A DNA stretch of 64,000 nt, from the NCBI GenBank assembly GCA_019916065.1, contig CM034240.1:31695149-31759148 (forward strand), written 5' to 3'. The position numbers and the translations under genes were made by a program. Under the pieces are notes generated by a model. The model worked only from the letters and a program-made list of their open reading frames with translations, ran no database searches and had not been told where the DNA came from. Below are positions 1 through 10,740 of the stretch, one piece after another (within the stretch, counting starts at the first letter, position 1; each line of letters starts with the position of its first letter). This DNA comes from Vitellaria paradoxa. Lineage: Eukaryota; Streptophyta; Magnoliopsida; Ericales; Sapotaceae.

Positions 1-320
1 GAGATGAAAAGAAATTTCACGTGATCTTTTATGGGTTTGATTCTCTGATTCTCACTTTTTTTGAATAATTGTGGTCAAATATAGACAAATGATCACGTTG
101 TAAAATAGGTTAATTTTAAAAATAATAAAAATTCACTTGACAACTTGTCATTGTAACACCATGTGGCGGACTTATTATCATGATAACCTTATATATTTGA
201 CTTTTTTTTTTTTTTTTTACTATTGAAAATCGAATTCGTGCCATTCTTTTGAAAGATAGCGTGGTTGACCGCTAGTCTGACCTATCATTTATATATTTAT
301 TTTACATATTAATATATAAA
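1..320. other. AT-rich left edge, no gene seen
   Basis: No coding signal is visible here. A run of about 17 T at 202-218 lies downstream of the minus-strand LINE remnant. It could be that element's 3' poly(A) tail read from the other strand, but no target-site duplication was identified, so this is only a suggestion. Confidence 0.4.
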
Positions 321-870
321 TTACAAAAAAAAAAAAGCAGAATTTATCGAAAATTTCATATCACTCCATGTACATTCGTTCTCAATTGGAGCATCTAGCA
401 CATAAATTCGTGTAATTGCTTCTACAATTTTACCAGGAAACAAACAACTCAATAATGAAACTCTCCAATATTTTCTCTCAAAATTATAAAAATAAGCTAC
501 TTGATACGACAGACTCTCCACTGCAATATTTTCAGTCACACAAGGATTGCAATACCCTGGAATCCACTGCACTTTAAAAGCATCCGCATCTAAAGTTAAT
601 TCTAAATTAAAACTTTTTTTTTTTTAAGATCACTTACTCATGTTATACTTTCCCAACCTTAAAGAAACATTATTACTTTCTTTAATACTTAAAAAATTCT
701 CAATCTGACAATAACCAGCCTTAAAAAATTTGGAAATCAAAGGCTCCAGATTTTTAAAGATTATTCAAGCCACTTTAGCTAATAGAACTTGATTAAAATG
801 TTTCAAATCCTTAAAACCCAACCCTCCCTCTATTATACGTTTACATGTATCATCCCATTTTTTTACCAAC
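321..870 (-). pseudogene. Decayed LINE (L1-type) reverse transcriptase C-terminal region
   Basis: Read on the minus strand, 870 to about 600 gives a peptide resembling the segment after the RT domain of plant L1-like LINEs: a W-D-D/C motif, then EGGLGFKDLKHFNQ and LLAKVA, followed by a stop where plant LINEs usually have Trp. A second block (572-321) continues the same region with WIPGY, a TENIAVESL-like stretch and PGKIVEAITRIYVLDAP, which matches the usual linker before the zinc-binding end of these polyproteins. At least one stop and one frame change separate the blocks, so it cannot make a working protein. The catalytic RT core and endonuclease are not in the window. It is an old truncated insertion. 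The family call rests on remembered motif patterns, not on a search. Confidence 0.7.
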
Positions 871-926
871 AAATTTGCCAGTCATATTTTTTTTTTCATA
901 GAAAAGACATCATCTCATAACTCTAA

Positions 927-2064
927 GGCTATGTTTGATACGTAAGAATAGAATGAAATTTATTTTCACTTTATCCTATTCTCATGTTTGGTATCAAAAA
1001 TTAAATTGGAATGCCATTATATAGGAATAGTCATTCTTACATTAAGTGAGAAAAAGCATTTCACAATTTAAGTGATAAAATAACCATTCTATTGCAGTCA
1101 AAAATTGATCAAAAATTGAAAAAAATAAAAAAACAAGCAACAACTTTGTAATAAAAACTTTTTCTCAATTATTCCCCTGGGTTATAATATAACCATTTTA
1201 TTCATTAATCTTATTTTCGAACTAAATCTGAACCGGGACTGTAAAATGACCGTTTTACCCCTAGGTCTATTCTTTTTTTCAAATTCCTATTTTGAGCTTC
1301 TAAAAAACTAATAAAAATATTCTTTCATATTACTTAATAATTAAACAAATTTTGATCCAATCCAAACTTGAGTTGTAAAATGACTATTTTACTTCTGGGT
1401 TCGTTTTTTTCTCCAAATTTACATTTTGGGCTTCCTTAGAGGTTAAAAAATATTTTTTAATGTGTTTTTTAATAACTAATAAAATTTCATCTCAATCTGA
1501 ACTCAAATTATAAAATGACGATTTTATCCCTGGACCTTTTTTTTTTATCCAAATACGCATTCTAAGTTGCTCAAAAGACTAAAACAAAATCCTTGACATA
1601 TTTTTTTAATAATTAAACAAATTTCAATAAGATTTGAATTAGATTATAAAATGATTATTTTGCCCCTTGGCACGTTTTTGGGCCAAATTTGTATTTTAGG
1701 CATCTCAAAATACTAAAAAATATTTATTGACATGTTTCTTAGTAGTTAAGAAAATTTTGGCCCAATTTTAACTTAAATTGTAAAATGACCATTTTACCCC
1801 TGGACCTTTTTTACTCAAATTCGCGCTCTGAAAATAAAATTTATTTTATAGTTTTTAAAAAATTAATGTTAATAATTTTTATTACATCTCATTATATTTA
1901 AAATATGTAATCAAATTATAAAAATTTGAATGTCTATCCCATTCTCATTATTTTTATATTGACAATCAAACAAAGAAATGAAATGAGTGACATTCCTACC
2001 CTTATTCCATTCCTGCCTCTTACTCCATTACATTTTATTCTATTCTCACACAACAAACATAGCC
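927..2064. mobile_element. Non-autonomous PIF/Harbinger (Tourist-like) element, 1,138 bp
   Basis: The two ends are inverted repeats of at least 34 bp with few mismatches. The left end starts GGCTATGTTTGATACG and continues AAGAATAGAATGAAAT. The right end, reverse-complemented, starts GGCTATGTTTGTTGTG and continues AGAATAGAATAAAAT. Both ends are flanked by TAA (924-926 and 2065-2067), the 3-bp target duplication typical of PIF/Harbinger. No transposase is encoded, so it would depend on an autonomous relative. The interior is very AT-rich and contains a degenerate tandem repeat, listed separately. It lies outside the 23-kb repeat and occurs once. Confidence 0.85.
1242..1915. repeat. Degenerate ~135-bp tandem repeat inside the PIF/Harbinger element
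   Basis: A recurring block built around TAAAATGAC-NN-TTTTA-CCCCTGG starts at about 1242, 1376, 1511, 1647 and 1781, giving spacings of 134, 135, 136 and 134 bp. Each block is followed by a T-run, a CAAATT-C-ATTTTGGGC-like stretch and an ACTAAAAAATATT-like stretch. Copies are strongly diverged, so the amplification is old. The last unit fades near 1915. Confidence 0.75.
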
Positions 2065-2195
2065 TAAAAACAGGCATAATGTAAATTCGCCATCAAGTTT
2101 GTTTTCCCTACCGAATTGGTAATAATTACTTCGCTGGCTGAAATAATAACTTTGGTCATTTGTCCCGATGAGCCCCACCAGTTTTTGTATACTTC

Positions 2196-2456
2196 TGGTA
2201 CGTGGAAGTCCGCAGCCGCTACCCCGTACTGGGGTGCGCACAGGGCGAAGCACGCTCCAGGACCCGAGCCGGCAACGGCCCCTGAAGAGTTAACCAGCCT
2301 AGGCAAGCCCCGGCTGACCGGCACGACCAAGAGGAGGCCTTTAGGCCCCGCCATTACAGCGGTAACCCACCCCCCGTGGGGGAGTCGAACCCAGAACCTC
2401 GAGAGGCTCAAGCTCTTAAGGCAAACCCGACTTCCACTCGGCCACCCCCGAAGGGG
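2196..2456 (-). mobile_element. tRNA-derived SINE with 20-bp target duplication
   Basis: A 261-bp GC-rich island sits between two exact 20-bp direct repeats (2176-2195 and 2457-2476, CACCAGTTTTTGTATACTTC). On the minus strand its 5' end resembles a tRNA(Leu)-like head. An A box TGGCCGAGTGG lies at 2444-2434 and a B box GGTTCGACTCC at 2391-2381, the internal RNA polymerase III promoter of plant SINEs. A non-tRNA body follows down to 2196. No long poly(A) or poly(T) tail is visible at the 3' end. Open frames across this island on either strand are by-products of its GC content. Confidence 0.85.
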
Positions 2457-2476
2457 CACCAGTTTTTGTATACTTC

Positions 2477-3055
2477 CGAAACTAGCGGGTGGTTTTGATA
2501 CAATGACAAAATTAAGTTTACTATTCCAATAACTAATAACCAATTTTACGACTCAATTAATGCTGAATTTCCACTATGATACTGAAAATCACCTTTTGGT
2601 TATGGCATAAGCAAATGTCATATTTTGATTGAGTGTAATGGAATTGTATTAATTAAAAATAATAATTTAAGAAAAAAGAATAACAATGAAATCTATAGAT
2701 TGTGCAATTTCATACCAGCAGTTGATTTGTGCAAAATTCACTCAGTTATTGATATGCGTATAATTTACTGTAACTCCTAAAATTGAAACTTACCCACAAC
2801 GAGGGAAAAAAAAAAAAAAAGAAAGAAAGAAAGAAAAAATCTGAAATTGGACAATGGTGTTTCTAGGTGGGTGGATGAATACCAACATAAGTAGTTTACA
2901 GAACAAACTTTGACACAAAAATTTAAGGGAAATTGTTTGGTTAGATAACAAGGAAATGAAAAATAATAATTAAAAAGAGAGAGAGAGAGAGGAAAAACAA
3001 AAAGAAATTAAGTAAACCATTTGCTTCCAAGTCTTCTTAGGTGAAGGAACATTTT
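2477..3055. other. 3' flank of the receptor kinase gene
   Basis: AT-rich, no coding signal. It holds an A-rich tract (about 2807-2837, merging into GAAA repeats) and a short GA microsatellite (about 2976-2991). It should contain the 3' UTR and polyadenylation region of the minus-strand gene ending at 3056. Confidence 0.5.
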
Positions 3056-5722
3056 TCACCTCCCATGGAAATCCGGGGAGAACAAAGGAGAACCAACAAC
3101 TACTCCAGAATCATCGCTTATGGCAATGGAGAGCTCTCCTTCATTGTCTTTCTTCCTTAATGGTTTCAAGCCAAATACAACCTCATCGTCTTCCTCTTGT
3201 TCTTCTTCTTCAGGAGGATCAAGCTTTGAAGACGCCTCCTGAAGCTGCAGAGCAAACTCCAAATTCCACAAAACATCTCCCATGGAAGGCCTCTCAACCC
3301 CACAATCCGCCAAGCATTTCTCTGCGGCTTCCACGTACTTGATCACCGATTCCCAACTACTAATACTCCCGACAACACGAGGATCGATTATCTTCTCGAT
3401 CGAACCTTTTCCGTGGTCATTCATCGCCCACTCAGCCAAATTCACTCTCTCCCTCGGCAGCGTCGGATCCAGAGCAGGCCTCCCACACAACACCTCCAGA
3501 AGGACAACCCCAAATGAGTACACATCCGATTTCTCCGTCAATTGTTGCCTTCTAAAATACTCTGGGTCCAAGTACCCGAAACTCCCCTTCACCGCCGTGC
3601 TGACGTGGGTTTGTTCCAACGACGACGGAGCCGCCTTGGACAGCCCGAAATCCGACACCTTGGCGACGAAATTCTCGTCCAGGAGAATGTTCGTCGTCTT
3701 GACGTCCCGGTGAATGATCCCTTCCGCCGCACCCGTGTGGAGGTAATGCAGACCCCGAGCTGCTCCGATGCAGATTTCCAGCCTTTGTCTCCATGACAAA
3801 GGAGCTTTTTTCAACTCTTCCTCGGACGAGCCCCCATAGAGGTGGTCGCGAAACGGCCCATTCGACATGTACTCGTATACGAGGATCATTTCGGATTGTT
3901 CGTCGCAGTAACCAATCAGTGACACTAGATGGCGATGTCTGACCTTGGAGAGCATCTGTATCTCTGTCTGGAACTCGTTGATTCCTTGAGCCGAGCTCGG
4001 GTTTCCGCGCTTTATCGCGACTGTCGTTCCGTCTTCAAGCTCTCCGAGGTAGACTTTCCCAAACCCTCCGACGCCAATCACCGCATTTTCGTCGAAATTC
4101 TTGGTTGCTTCGCGAAGCTCATGAAGAGTGAAGAACCGGCCTAATCTGATTCCGGACAACACGGAACTTGAATAGCTGCTGCTGCTGCTGCTTCTTTTGC
4201 TCTTGCCGGAGAGGAAGCTACTACATTGGCTACCGTTGGAATTCAGAGGGATAAGCCACGACGAGAAGCTTCTTCTCTTCCGGTTCTTCCATTCTTGAGG
4301 TTTTCTTGTCCACCGAGACAGGCCAAGTACAAGCAATAGAATTGCTGTAACCCCCAAGGCCAATGCAATTGTTGCGGCAATTTGCATCATGCTGGGTCCT
4401 GATCTGGCGTCTCTGTGTTCTCCAAATAAACCGTCTAAGCTGCCTTCCACGTTGCTCATTTTCATCACCTCCAGGCCGTTGAGGATGGCATTTGGGACGG
4501 TCGAGAGGTCAGAAGAAGGGCCAATTTGAACCATTATCGAGCTGTTGGAGATGGAGGAGGTGTCGAGCATGAAGTCCTTGTAGTAAGGGACTGCAAGGCC
4601 GGTGGTGAGGGTGGAGAGGTCAAGGCCTGAAACAGCCAACATTCCGTTGAGATAGACGTTGAAGTATAGTTCGTTTAGGCCTTTGCTCACAATGTCGCAG
4701 AAGTGGAGTCTGATTAAGTAAGAGAAGGTCTGATCAACAGGCATGGCCCAGGTGAGGTTGAAGTTGGTGTTGGCCACGCCGGAGTCTGCCATGGAATCGC
4801 CAGTCGCGTACACCCAATTTGGGGCGGCTAGAGGGGTTGCTCCTCTGCCTCCCGGGTATTTGATAACTTGAGGAGAAACAGACACATGCTTAGCCCCTTG
4901 TGGGAATGTCATGAACTGGGTATCAGGCAGCCATGTCCTCCCGAGTGTGTCGTTTCTCGGAGTGATCATTGGACCCCCGACGTTCAGCCGATAGCACACT
5001 TCGATCGTGTACTTAGACACACCCTTGAAATTGCCAACTGGGGAGATTGCTGATGCTGAATCAGGAATAAGATCGTCGGGAGCAGAGACCAGTTCGATAG
5101 CGTTGATGAACGCGTATGAATGCTTCACTGGGGAGAACTTGAGGGAAAACCCAGAGGATGTAATGTTGACGAGGTACTCCTTGAACACCATTGTTGCGTT
5201 CTTATTCACGGAAAACCAGTGCAAGAGGACGGTAGAATCAGTGGTCACAGTGAAGACACAACTGGATAGATTGTAAGTTGGGTGTGGAAGTGTGTAAAAA
5301 TAAAGGCGTAGCCAGTGCCTTCCTGGTTTGAAGATGGGAAATCTGTACATTGATTCGTCTTGAAAGATTCTTGCAGTGAGAAATAAAGGAAAGGATGAAG
5401 AAAAAGAGGAAGAGGAAGAAGAAGAGGAAGAAATGATGTTAGGAGGAATGGAATCAATAGAAGCCAGTATATTTTCATCTGTGGATAGGAAAGAAGCTGA
5501 CTCGGGATCAGACTTGAAGGTCCGGCCATCCTCAAGAAGGGTCGTTTCCGGTGAGCCACAGTTGATGAGATAGTTATCAGCCGGTGTAAATTGTTCCATG
5601 GAAGGAGATGAGGAAGAGCCATGCTCTTTGGCAATGCAAGGACTTGAAGAGAAGAACAAGACGAGACATAGGAAAATTAGGTGAAGGGAACACGACACAT
5701 TTTTCTCATCATCATCTCCCAT
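3056..5722 (-). CDS. ERU: CrRLK1L receptor-like kinase, ERULUS/CAP1-like, full length
   Basis: 888-residue type I membrane receptor kinase without introns, as usual for this family. Residues 1-31 are a signal peptide (hydrophobic [10 protein letters not shown]). Residues about 46-425 form the malectin-like ectodomain (starts [12 protein letters not shown]; includes [19 protein letters not shown] and [10 protein letters not shown]). Residues about 445-468 span the membrane, and about 535-825 are the kinase. Kinase landmarks are the glycine loop GVGGFG (550-555), K571 in VAIK, HRD at 671-673, DFG at 691-693 and a GSFGYLDPE activation segment, so it is an active-type RD kinase. The C-terminal tail is acidic ([10 protein letters not shown]). 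Overall pattern, including SLDGLFG before the membrane and [15 protein letters not shown], fits Arabidopsis ERULUS/CAP1, known for tip growth of root hairs and pollen tubes. Orthology is inferred. An in-frame ATG at 5893 would add 57 residues before the signal peptide, so the ATG at 5722 is preferred. The 23-kb repeat starts inside this gene at codon 407/408. Confidence 0.93.
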   Translation of the reverse strand: MGDDDEKNVSCSLHLIFLCLVLFFSSSPCIAKEHGSSSSPSMEQFTPADNYLINCGSPETTLLEDGRTFKSDPESASFLSTDENILASIDSIPPNIISSSSSSSSSFSSSFPLFLTARIFQDESMYRFPIFKPGRHWLRLYFYTLPHPTYNLSSCVFTVTTDSTVLLHWFSVNKNATMVFKEYLVNITSSGFSLKFSPVKHSYAFINAIELVSAPDDLIPDSASAISPVGNFKGVSKYTIEVCYRLNVGGPMITPRNDTLGRTWLPDTQFMTFPQGAKHVSVSPQVIKYPGGRGATPLAAPNWVYATGDSMADSGVANTNFNLTWAMPVDQTFSYLIRLHFCDIVSKGLNELYFNVYLNGMLAVSGLDLSTLTTGLAVPYYKDFMLDTSSISNSSIMVQIGPSSDLSTVPNAILNGLEVMKMSNVEGSLDGLFGEHRDARSGPSMMQIAATIALALGVTAILLLVLGLSRWTRKPQEWKNRKRRSFSSWLIPLNSNGSQCSSFLSGKSKRSSSSSSYSSSVLSGIRLGRFFTLHELREATKNFDENAVIGVGGFGKVYLGELEDGTTVAIKRGNPSSAQGINEFQTEIQMLSKVRHRHLVSLIGYCDEQSEMILVYEYMSNGPFRDHLYGGSSEEELKKAPLSWRQRLEICIGAARGLHYLHTGAAEGIIHRDVKTTNILLDENFVAKVSDFGLSKAAPSSLEQTHVSTAVKGSFGYLDPEYFRRQQLTEKSDVYSFGVVLLEVLCGRPALDPTLPRERVNLAEWAMNDHGKGSIEKIIDPRVVGSISSWESVIKYVEAAEKCLADCGVERPSMGDVLWNLEFALQLQEASSKLDPPEEEEQEEDDEVVFGLKPLRKKDNEGELSIAISDDSGVVVGSPLFSPDFHGR

Positions 5723-5987
5723 TTTGCGGTTGTGATCGGAAAATGTTAATGGTGGCGGTGAGCTAGGCGCGGCGGAGGAGTAGACATTGTGGGAAAGACT
5801 GGAGACTGTAAAGCCAGTGATGTTTTTGAAGGTTAGAGAAATGCGTGCGCGTGTTTGATAGAAAGAGAGAGAGAGAGAGAGAGTTGGGGGCATGTAAGGG
5901 ATGGACGTGCAACCGAGTATGGAAGAGCACTTGATATATATATATATATATATATGTATATAAGAGAGAGATTTTGAAATATATATT
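5723..5987 (-). promoter_or_regulatory. Receptor gene leader and core promoter
   Basis: Upstream of the minus-strand start lies a CT-rich stretch ((GA)n on the plus strand at about 5863-5882) and then an alternating TA tract at 5934-5962 that can supply a TATA box. If the TATA element lies in that tract, transcription would begin near 5900-5910, very close to the in-frame upstream ATG at 5893. Scanning ribosomes could skip that ATG and use 5722. The same arrangement is kept in units 2 and 3. Confidence 0.5.
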
Positions 5988-6155
5988 GGCTCCGTTTGGA
6001 GCTACACAAACTAAAATAAAATCTTACAAATCTCTACAAACAAGAATTACGAGATAACAAAATTTAAATTCTTTACTCATCACACGAATTACGAGACATT
6101 TACTTTTACAATTTTATTTTATTTTATACACTTTTATACAACTCCAAACACACCC
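5988..6155. mobile_element. Small MITE in the receptor upstream region
   Basis: 168 bp. The ends are imperfect inverted repeats: left GGCTCCGTTTGGAGCT, right (reverse-complemented) GGGTGTGTTTGGAGTT, and both continue into ACAAA/ATAAAA and AAAATAAAAT tracts. The termini resemble Tourist or hAT MITEs, but no unambiguous target duplication was found (TAT on each side is possible if the element is extended by ATT/AAT). It lies about 265 bp upstream of the receptor start, so it may contribute promoter sequence. Copies: 29002-29169 and 52021-52188. Confidence 0.55.
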
Positions 6156-8520
6156 AATTATAATTAAAATGAAATAATAGAAAGAGTTGAGGCATGAGTT
6201 GGGGGCCCCAAGAAAGCCCTGTGGATGGGAGACCTTTTCTTAGTGTGCCTTATGAACTACCAACTAACAGGAAAGTCAACACCGCGTATCCAGCTGGAGT
6301 AGTAGTAGTAGCAGGGGGAAGGAAGGGCGGGCTCACAAGATGGCCCTATTAGAGCTGGTGGTATTTCTAAAAGTTCATCTTCAAAGATTTTGAAATTTGG
6401 TGTTTGAACACTATGCCTTTTTGTCGTGTTGAAGTAAAAGAAAGGCATAACTTAACCTCATATTCCCAGTAAATGAAAACACTTCCGTCCCGATGAACGG
6501 AGAGATTGTTCTCGGGTACTTTATCCACAATTTTCATATTGAAAAATTATCACGACACAATTTACATAACTTGGGAACACCATCTAAATTAAACACATTA
6601 CAATTACATTACCTTATCCCATTATATCATAGCCATACAATTAATAGTCGGGTCAGAGACAACACAAATCCCTAAAATAATATAAACAAAACTCATCCAC
6701 ATACACTTGGTAATAGTGTCCAACATATAAAACACTTACACGCATTGATTATACTTAACAGGTATAATTACAAGTCGCAATTTAAGTCATAAAACATGCA
6801 TTTATCAATTGATTAGGAGAGATTTATTTACTTTGAAGGTCTTATAGTTTTTATTGTTAAAATGCAGAGAAAAGATGAAAAATAGTGAGATTAGTAAGTA
6901 TGAAAAGGATGAAAATGTCTCCACTGTTTAAATCCAGACACTCAAGGATAGGGGAGGCACAGCCCCCAACCAAGGAAGTGGTTACATCCAATATGTCCCC
7001 CCTTATTCCCGGCATGTTGCCCTGGGGTCGAAATGCAGTAAGGTCTTCAAGCCCCACGCCCGATTCTCGAGATTCATGGGTCGTCTCACGATTCGATTGA
7101 GGTCAACAAGTCGGTTTACTGTTCTTTAATTCATTGAGATTAGATTGGTGTTCAGTGTACCTTAGTACTGACATTTAGCTCGGGTAGTAGCAAAGCAGCT
7201 ATGGAAGAAGTTGAAGAAAATAACAAAGAAACGCAATTTTTGGGTTTGCCGCCAAACGAGAATATTGCTTCCGGACGCTATTTTCCAATAGTGAATTAGT
7301 TTCATATTTGGAAAATTTTGGACTTTGTAGCATTTTAATTTTGTTCTTGCCCTCGAGACGCCAGTTTGCTGTCCAAACGCGGCAATCCAGAATTAATCCG
7401 TACTTTCTGTTTTAGTTTAAGATTTTGCTATTTATATATATTTTGATGCTCAGACTTTGGGGGCAACCGTTCATAGATAGTTTTTCTCAATTTTCTTAGG
7501 GTTTTAGCTTAGTTCTTTCGTTCGCTTTGATACTTTGATACATTAGATTCAAGAATTAATCAACAGATGCATTCAAGTTTTTAAATAAAAGTTCTAGGTT
7601 TCTGTAATGTTTTCTATTTCTGTTATTTTGTGTTATTTTGTTTATTGTTTTTGTTTGTGCTTGATAATGCTAGGTTAGGTTTTCATTTTTTATTCAACCC
7701 ATTGATGTTGGCTAAGTTTTTGTTTGACGTTTGAATGTCATATAAACCTTACATGCAAGATTAAACTTGCATGTTAGGGTTTATATTTTTCGAAAGTATT
7801 TATATCTTTTTCAAAATTTTCGAAAACATATAATATCGATTATATTTCCTAGAAATCCCTGATACTATTATACGATTAGAATATTCACATATTTTTTTTG
7901 AAATTGTATAAATTAGTTTTGGACCAAAGATGGATTAATAGAGTATGTTTCCAATTTTCCTTTCCTAAACGTGAATTCAAAACTGTGCTTTGGAAAATTC
8001 ACCTTAACGATAACATCTTTTGGTTTTCTGTTCCTAAATGTGAATATTAAACTGAGATAAGAATGGCATTCAATTGATTAATAAATAACCTATCCGGATT
8101 TGCAAGTTGAATCAAGATACTTACAATTGTTAATTTTTAAGTTTTTTTGGTATTGCTTGTTTTAATTTATTCGTATTGTTTACTTTTATTCAGTTTGCTT
8201 ATTATATAAATTTTGTTTTGGATTCAAATTTAAAATATTTGCTTTCAGTTTAGTAATTTAAGTGTCTTATTTAATTATTGTTAAATTTCTAGAATCAACC
8301 ATCAAAAACCTTATGTCTCACACTCAATTTACTTTTCTTCACTCGGAAACATAGAATTGATTATTTCAGAAAAACCTAGAAGTTAAAAACCCTAGACTTC
8401 AATCAAGTTCTCTGTGAATACGATCCTGCTCTCATTAGGTAAAACTACACTGCACGCTCTTACACTTGGAATATATTTTAATAGTATTTATTTTTAGTAG
8501 TCATTCATTCAACCAACATA
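6156..8520. other. AT-rich non-coding stretch, possibly LTR-element debris
   Basis: No open frame with a recognisable protein. A GC-richer island at about 6940-7090 is unassigned. The stretch from about 7490 to 8480 has the look of a Ty3/gypsy LTR or leader: long T-rich runs, CTTAGGGTTTTAG, then TTCTCTGTGAATACGATCCT and GCACGCTCTTACACTTGG, wording often seen around the 3' part of plant gypsy LTRs. No matching second LTR was found, so this remains an impression. Confidence 0.35.
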
Positions 8521-10740
8521 ACTTAAATGAATAATTAAGGTGTAAAAGAGTACAAAACCCCTCACACTAGATGTTTATACAAATTCCCTCAAAACATATA
8601 AAACAAAATGAAACGATTACAACTACACCTTCCAAATGATAAGCCCAGCTCAACTATCATGCACGGTCAGATCTTAACCTATAACGAAGTTTGTGGGAGA
8701 GTGAGTAATAATTCATTAATGCTTACCATGCAACAAAACATATAACACATCCTACCATGTGTGTAACATGAACAAGATATATTTATGAATTTAATCATTC
8801 AAATGAAACATGCATTCTCAAGATCAAAAAGAAAAGAAAAGAAAAGAAAAAAAAAATTTACCGATATATTAATATCACTCTCCCATCATTATCATAATCT
8901 TAATAATATTATAATATCACTAGTTAATCCCTTTCAATACATCAACCCAAGGTGCTTCATAACTAAGGTTTTAGCATTCTAAACAATCAAACAACAACCA
9001 TTGTAACAACCAATGACTCACAATCCTTCGGTGTCTTTGTCTTCAGGCTATATTGTGAAAAAATCATACCACCTTTAGTTTATCTACATTTTAGGCATGA
9101 ACCTAGGAAAATAAATATCATGCTATTACCATCTGCATCCTGGGGCTAAGTTTCATGAAAAATATCATGTCATCAACATCTACATCAAATCTGTAGGTGG
9201 CCAACCTACAGGAGTTGATTTCATCAATTTCAATGATTCTCTACTCACACTATCATAATAATGTTTAAGAACTACAATCTACATAAGAATTTAGGGCTTT
9301 CTATTAACTTTTACTAAATCCATCCTTCCAAATTAAAATTTCATGAAAATCTCATTTTCAACTCTGCATCCTCACATTGGTTCTTCAATTTGAATTGATC
9401 GATAAAAATTCAACAACACATATCTTGTTAATTTAAAAAATTTTCCATAATATAATCTCATTTCACATTATAAACATATATTTGAACAATTTCGATCATC
9501 CAATAACTAATTTCTATTTGAACATGCTTTTAACTATTTAAATAGTCATGAAATCAATTGGTTTTGCAAGAGGTCTAAAAACAACCAAAATAGGGCCAAA
9601 AGCCCAAGTTGTGGGCTGGTAGCTGGCAGCCCCAGCTAGGTTTAGAATGCCCCCCGTTGGTAGGACACTGGGAAAGTGAAGCTCGAGGTGACAGAGCAGC
9701 TTGTTGGTTGTTTGAACCCTCGAGCTTCGCCTCTTCCAATTGATCTGTACGGCAACAAACCTTCCTCCAATCATTCTCAAGCAAAATGTAACCACTTTGG
9801 GTATCAAGCTCAACAATAAACATCAAATGACTTTAATTATGAATTGAATCATAAGAAATAAACATGAATTTTTCAAGATTGAATTCAACTATGCACATCA
9901 CGCATCATATTCTCAAGAACAAATATATACCTTCTTAACCCAAAATTAAAACTCAAATCTTCTCCAATACTTGCTAATAACAAGATAAAACGATAATCGA
10001 ACTCCCACATCTTGATGATCAAACGAGAAGGAAGAATCGCTTGATCGAACCTACACGAACAACTCTCTCAAGCTTCAACGATGAACCATCTTCTTCTCCT
10101 CAACAGCAACAGAGCAACCCTATTCTTAACTCCATAACCTAGATTTCTCACTCTCAAGCTCTCTCTTCCTCTCTCACTCGAATCAAGCACTCTCACCCAA
10201 ACCAACACTCGTAAGCTCCGATGATCGAATGGGGGACGTAATGGCGATGGGTAAGATAGCCGAGAAAAGGAAAGGTATCAAGTGACGTGGCCAAACAATA
10301 ACCATGTAAAACACTATACCACACAATGCAAAATCCGATATTGGCTTCTATTAAATTTTTTATATAATTGACAAATCCAAACAGAACTTGGATAAACTGG
10401 TGTTTCATGTTGATCGTGAAATGCTAGCGAGGACAAATTTGAAGCTACGAAGGAGTTTGATCCAACGGAAGTCTTGAGTAAGTTGAAGACCCAAAAACAA
10501 AAGAAGTTAAGTTGGAGAAGGATACTTGAATGAGCTGAGAAGAGAAATATAGATGCCTCCGCAGCCAGTCCACAGGCATCTCGAAGCCTCGGACATCTCA
10601 GAGGCTTCAAAGTACAATTTAGAAAAAAAAAAAAAAAAAGTAGAGGTCGCAAGCAAGCAACCTGCACCTTGCAGGCTGCTTACGGGGAACTCAAGGCTTC
10701 GACCTCTTGCGAGTTTTATTTGAACTGAAATTCTTTATTC
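8521..10740. other. Non-coding stretch, probably an old LTR-retroelement fragment on the minus strand
   Basis: Several open frames of 60-118 codons exist here, but none has a recognisable domain and none has convincing codon structure. Read on the minus strand, the region resembles the long non-coding LTR/leader of plant gypsy elements (a CT-rich leader near 10190-10080, then T-rich DNA). Notable local features are an A/GA tract at 8825-8856, a perfect 8-bp hairpin at 9191-9211, and a long A tract at about 10623-10639 whose length differs between units (17, 20 and 19 A). Confidence 0.35.
9191..9211. other. Perfect short hairpin
   Basis: CTGTAGGT, five-base spacer GGCCA, ACCTACAG: an 8-bp perfect inverted repeat in otherwise AT-rich non-coding DNA, conserved in all three units. 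Its role, if any, is unknown. Confidence 0.4.

Noticed and set aside
2116..2532. Open frame of 138 codons on the plus strand, overlapped by a 159-codon frame on the minus strand
   Set aside because: Both run through the SINE and its target duplications. The GC-rich SINE simply lacks stops, and no domain is recognisable.
3160..5573. Plus-strand open frames opposite the receptor gene
   Set aside because: They are antisense shadows of the 888-codon gene, repeated wherever that sequence is copied.
6857..7057. GC-richer island with open frames on both strands
   Set aside because: No recognisable product. The frame ends vary between units because of one-base differences. Left as unassigned.
8785..8982. 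65-codon open frame repeated identically in all three units
   Set aside because: It crosses an A/GA-rich tract and has no protein-like composition. Its conservation only reflects the 23-kb repeat.
9538..9826. Overlapping 83- and 92-codon frames on the minus strand
   Set aside because: No domain, two frames open in the same place, and the region reads like retroelement leader DNA.
10314..10667. 117-codon minus-strand frame with a Phe run
   Set aside because: The Phe run comes from a variable A tract. The frame length changes between units with the homopolymer and no domain is seen.
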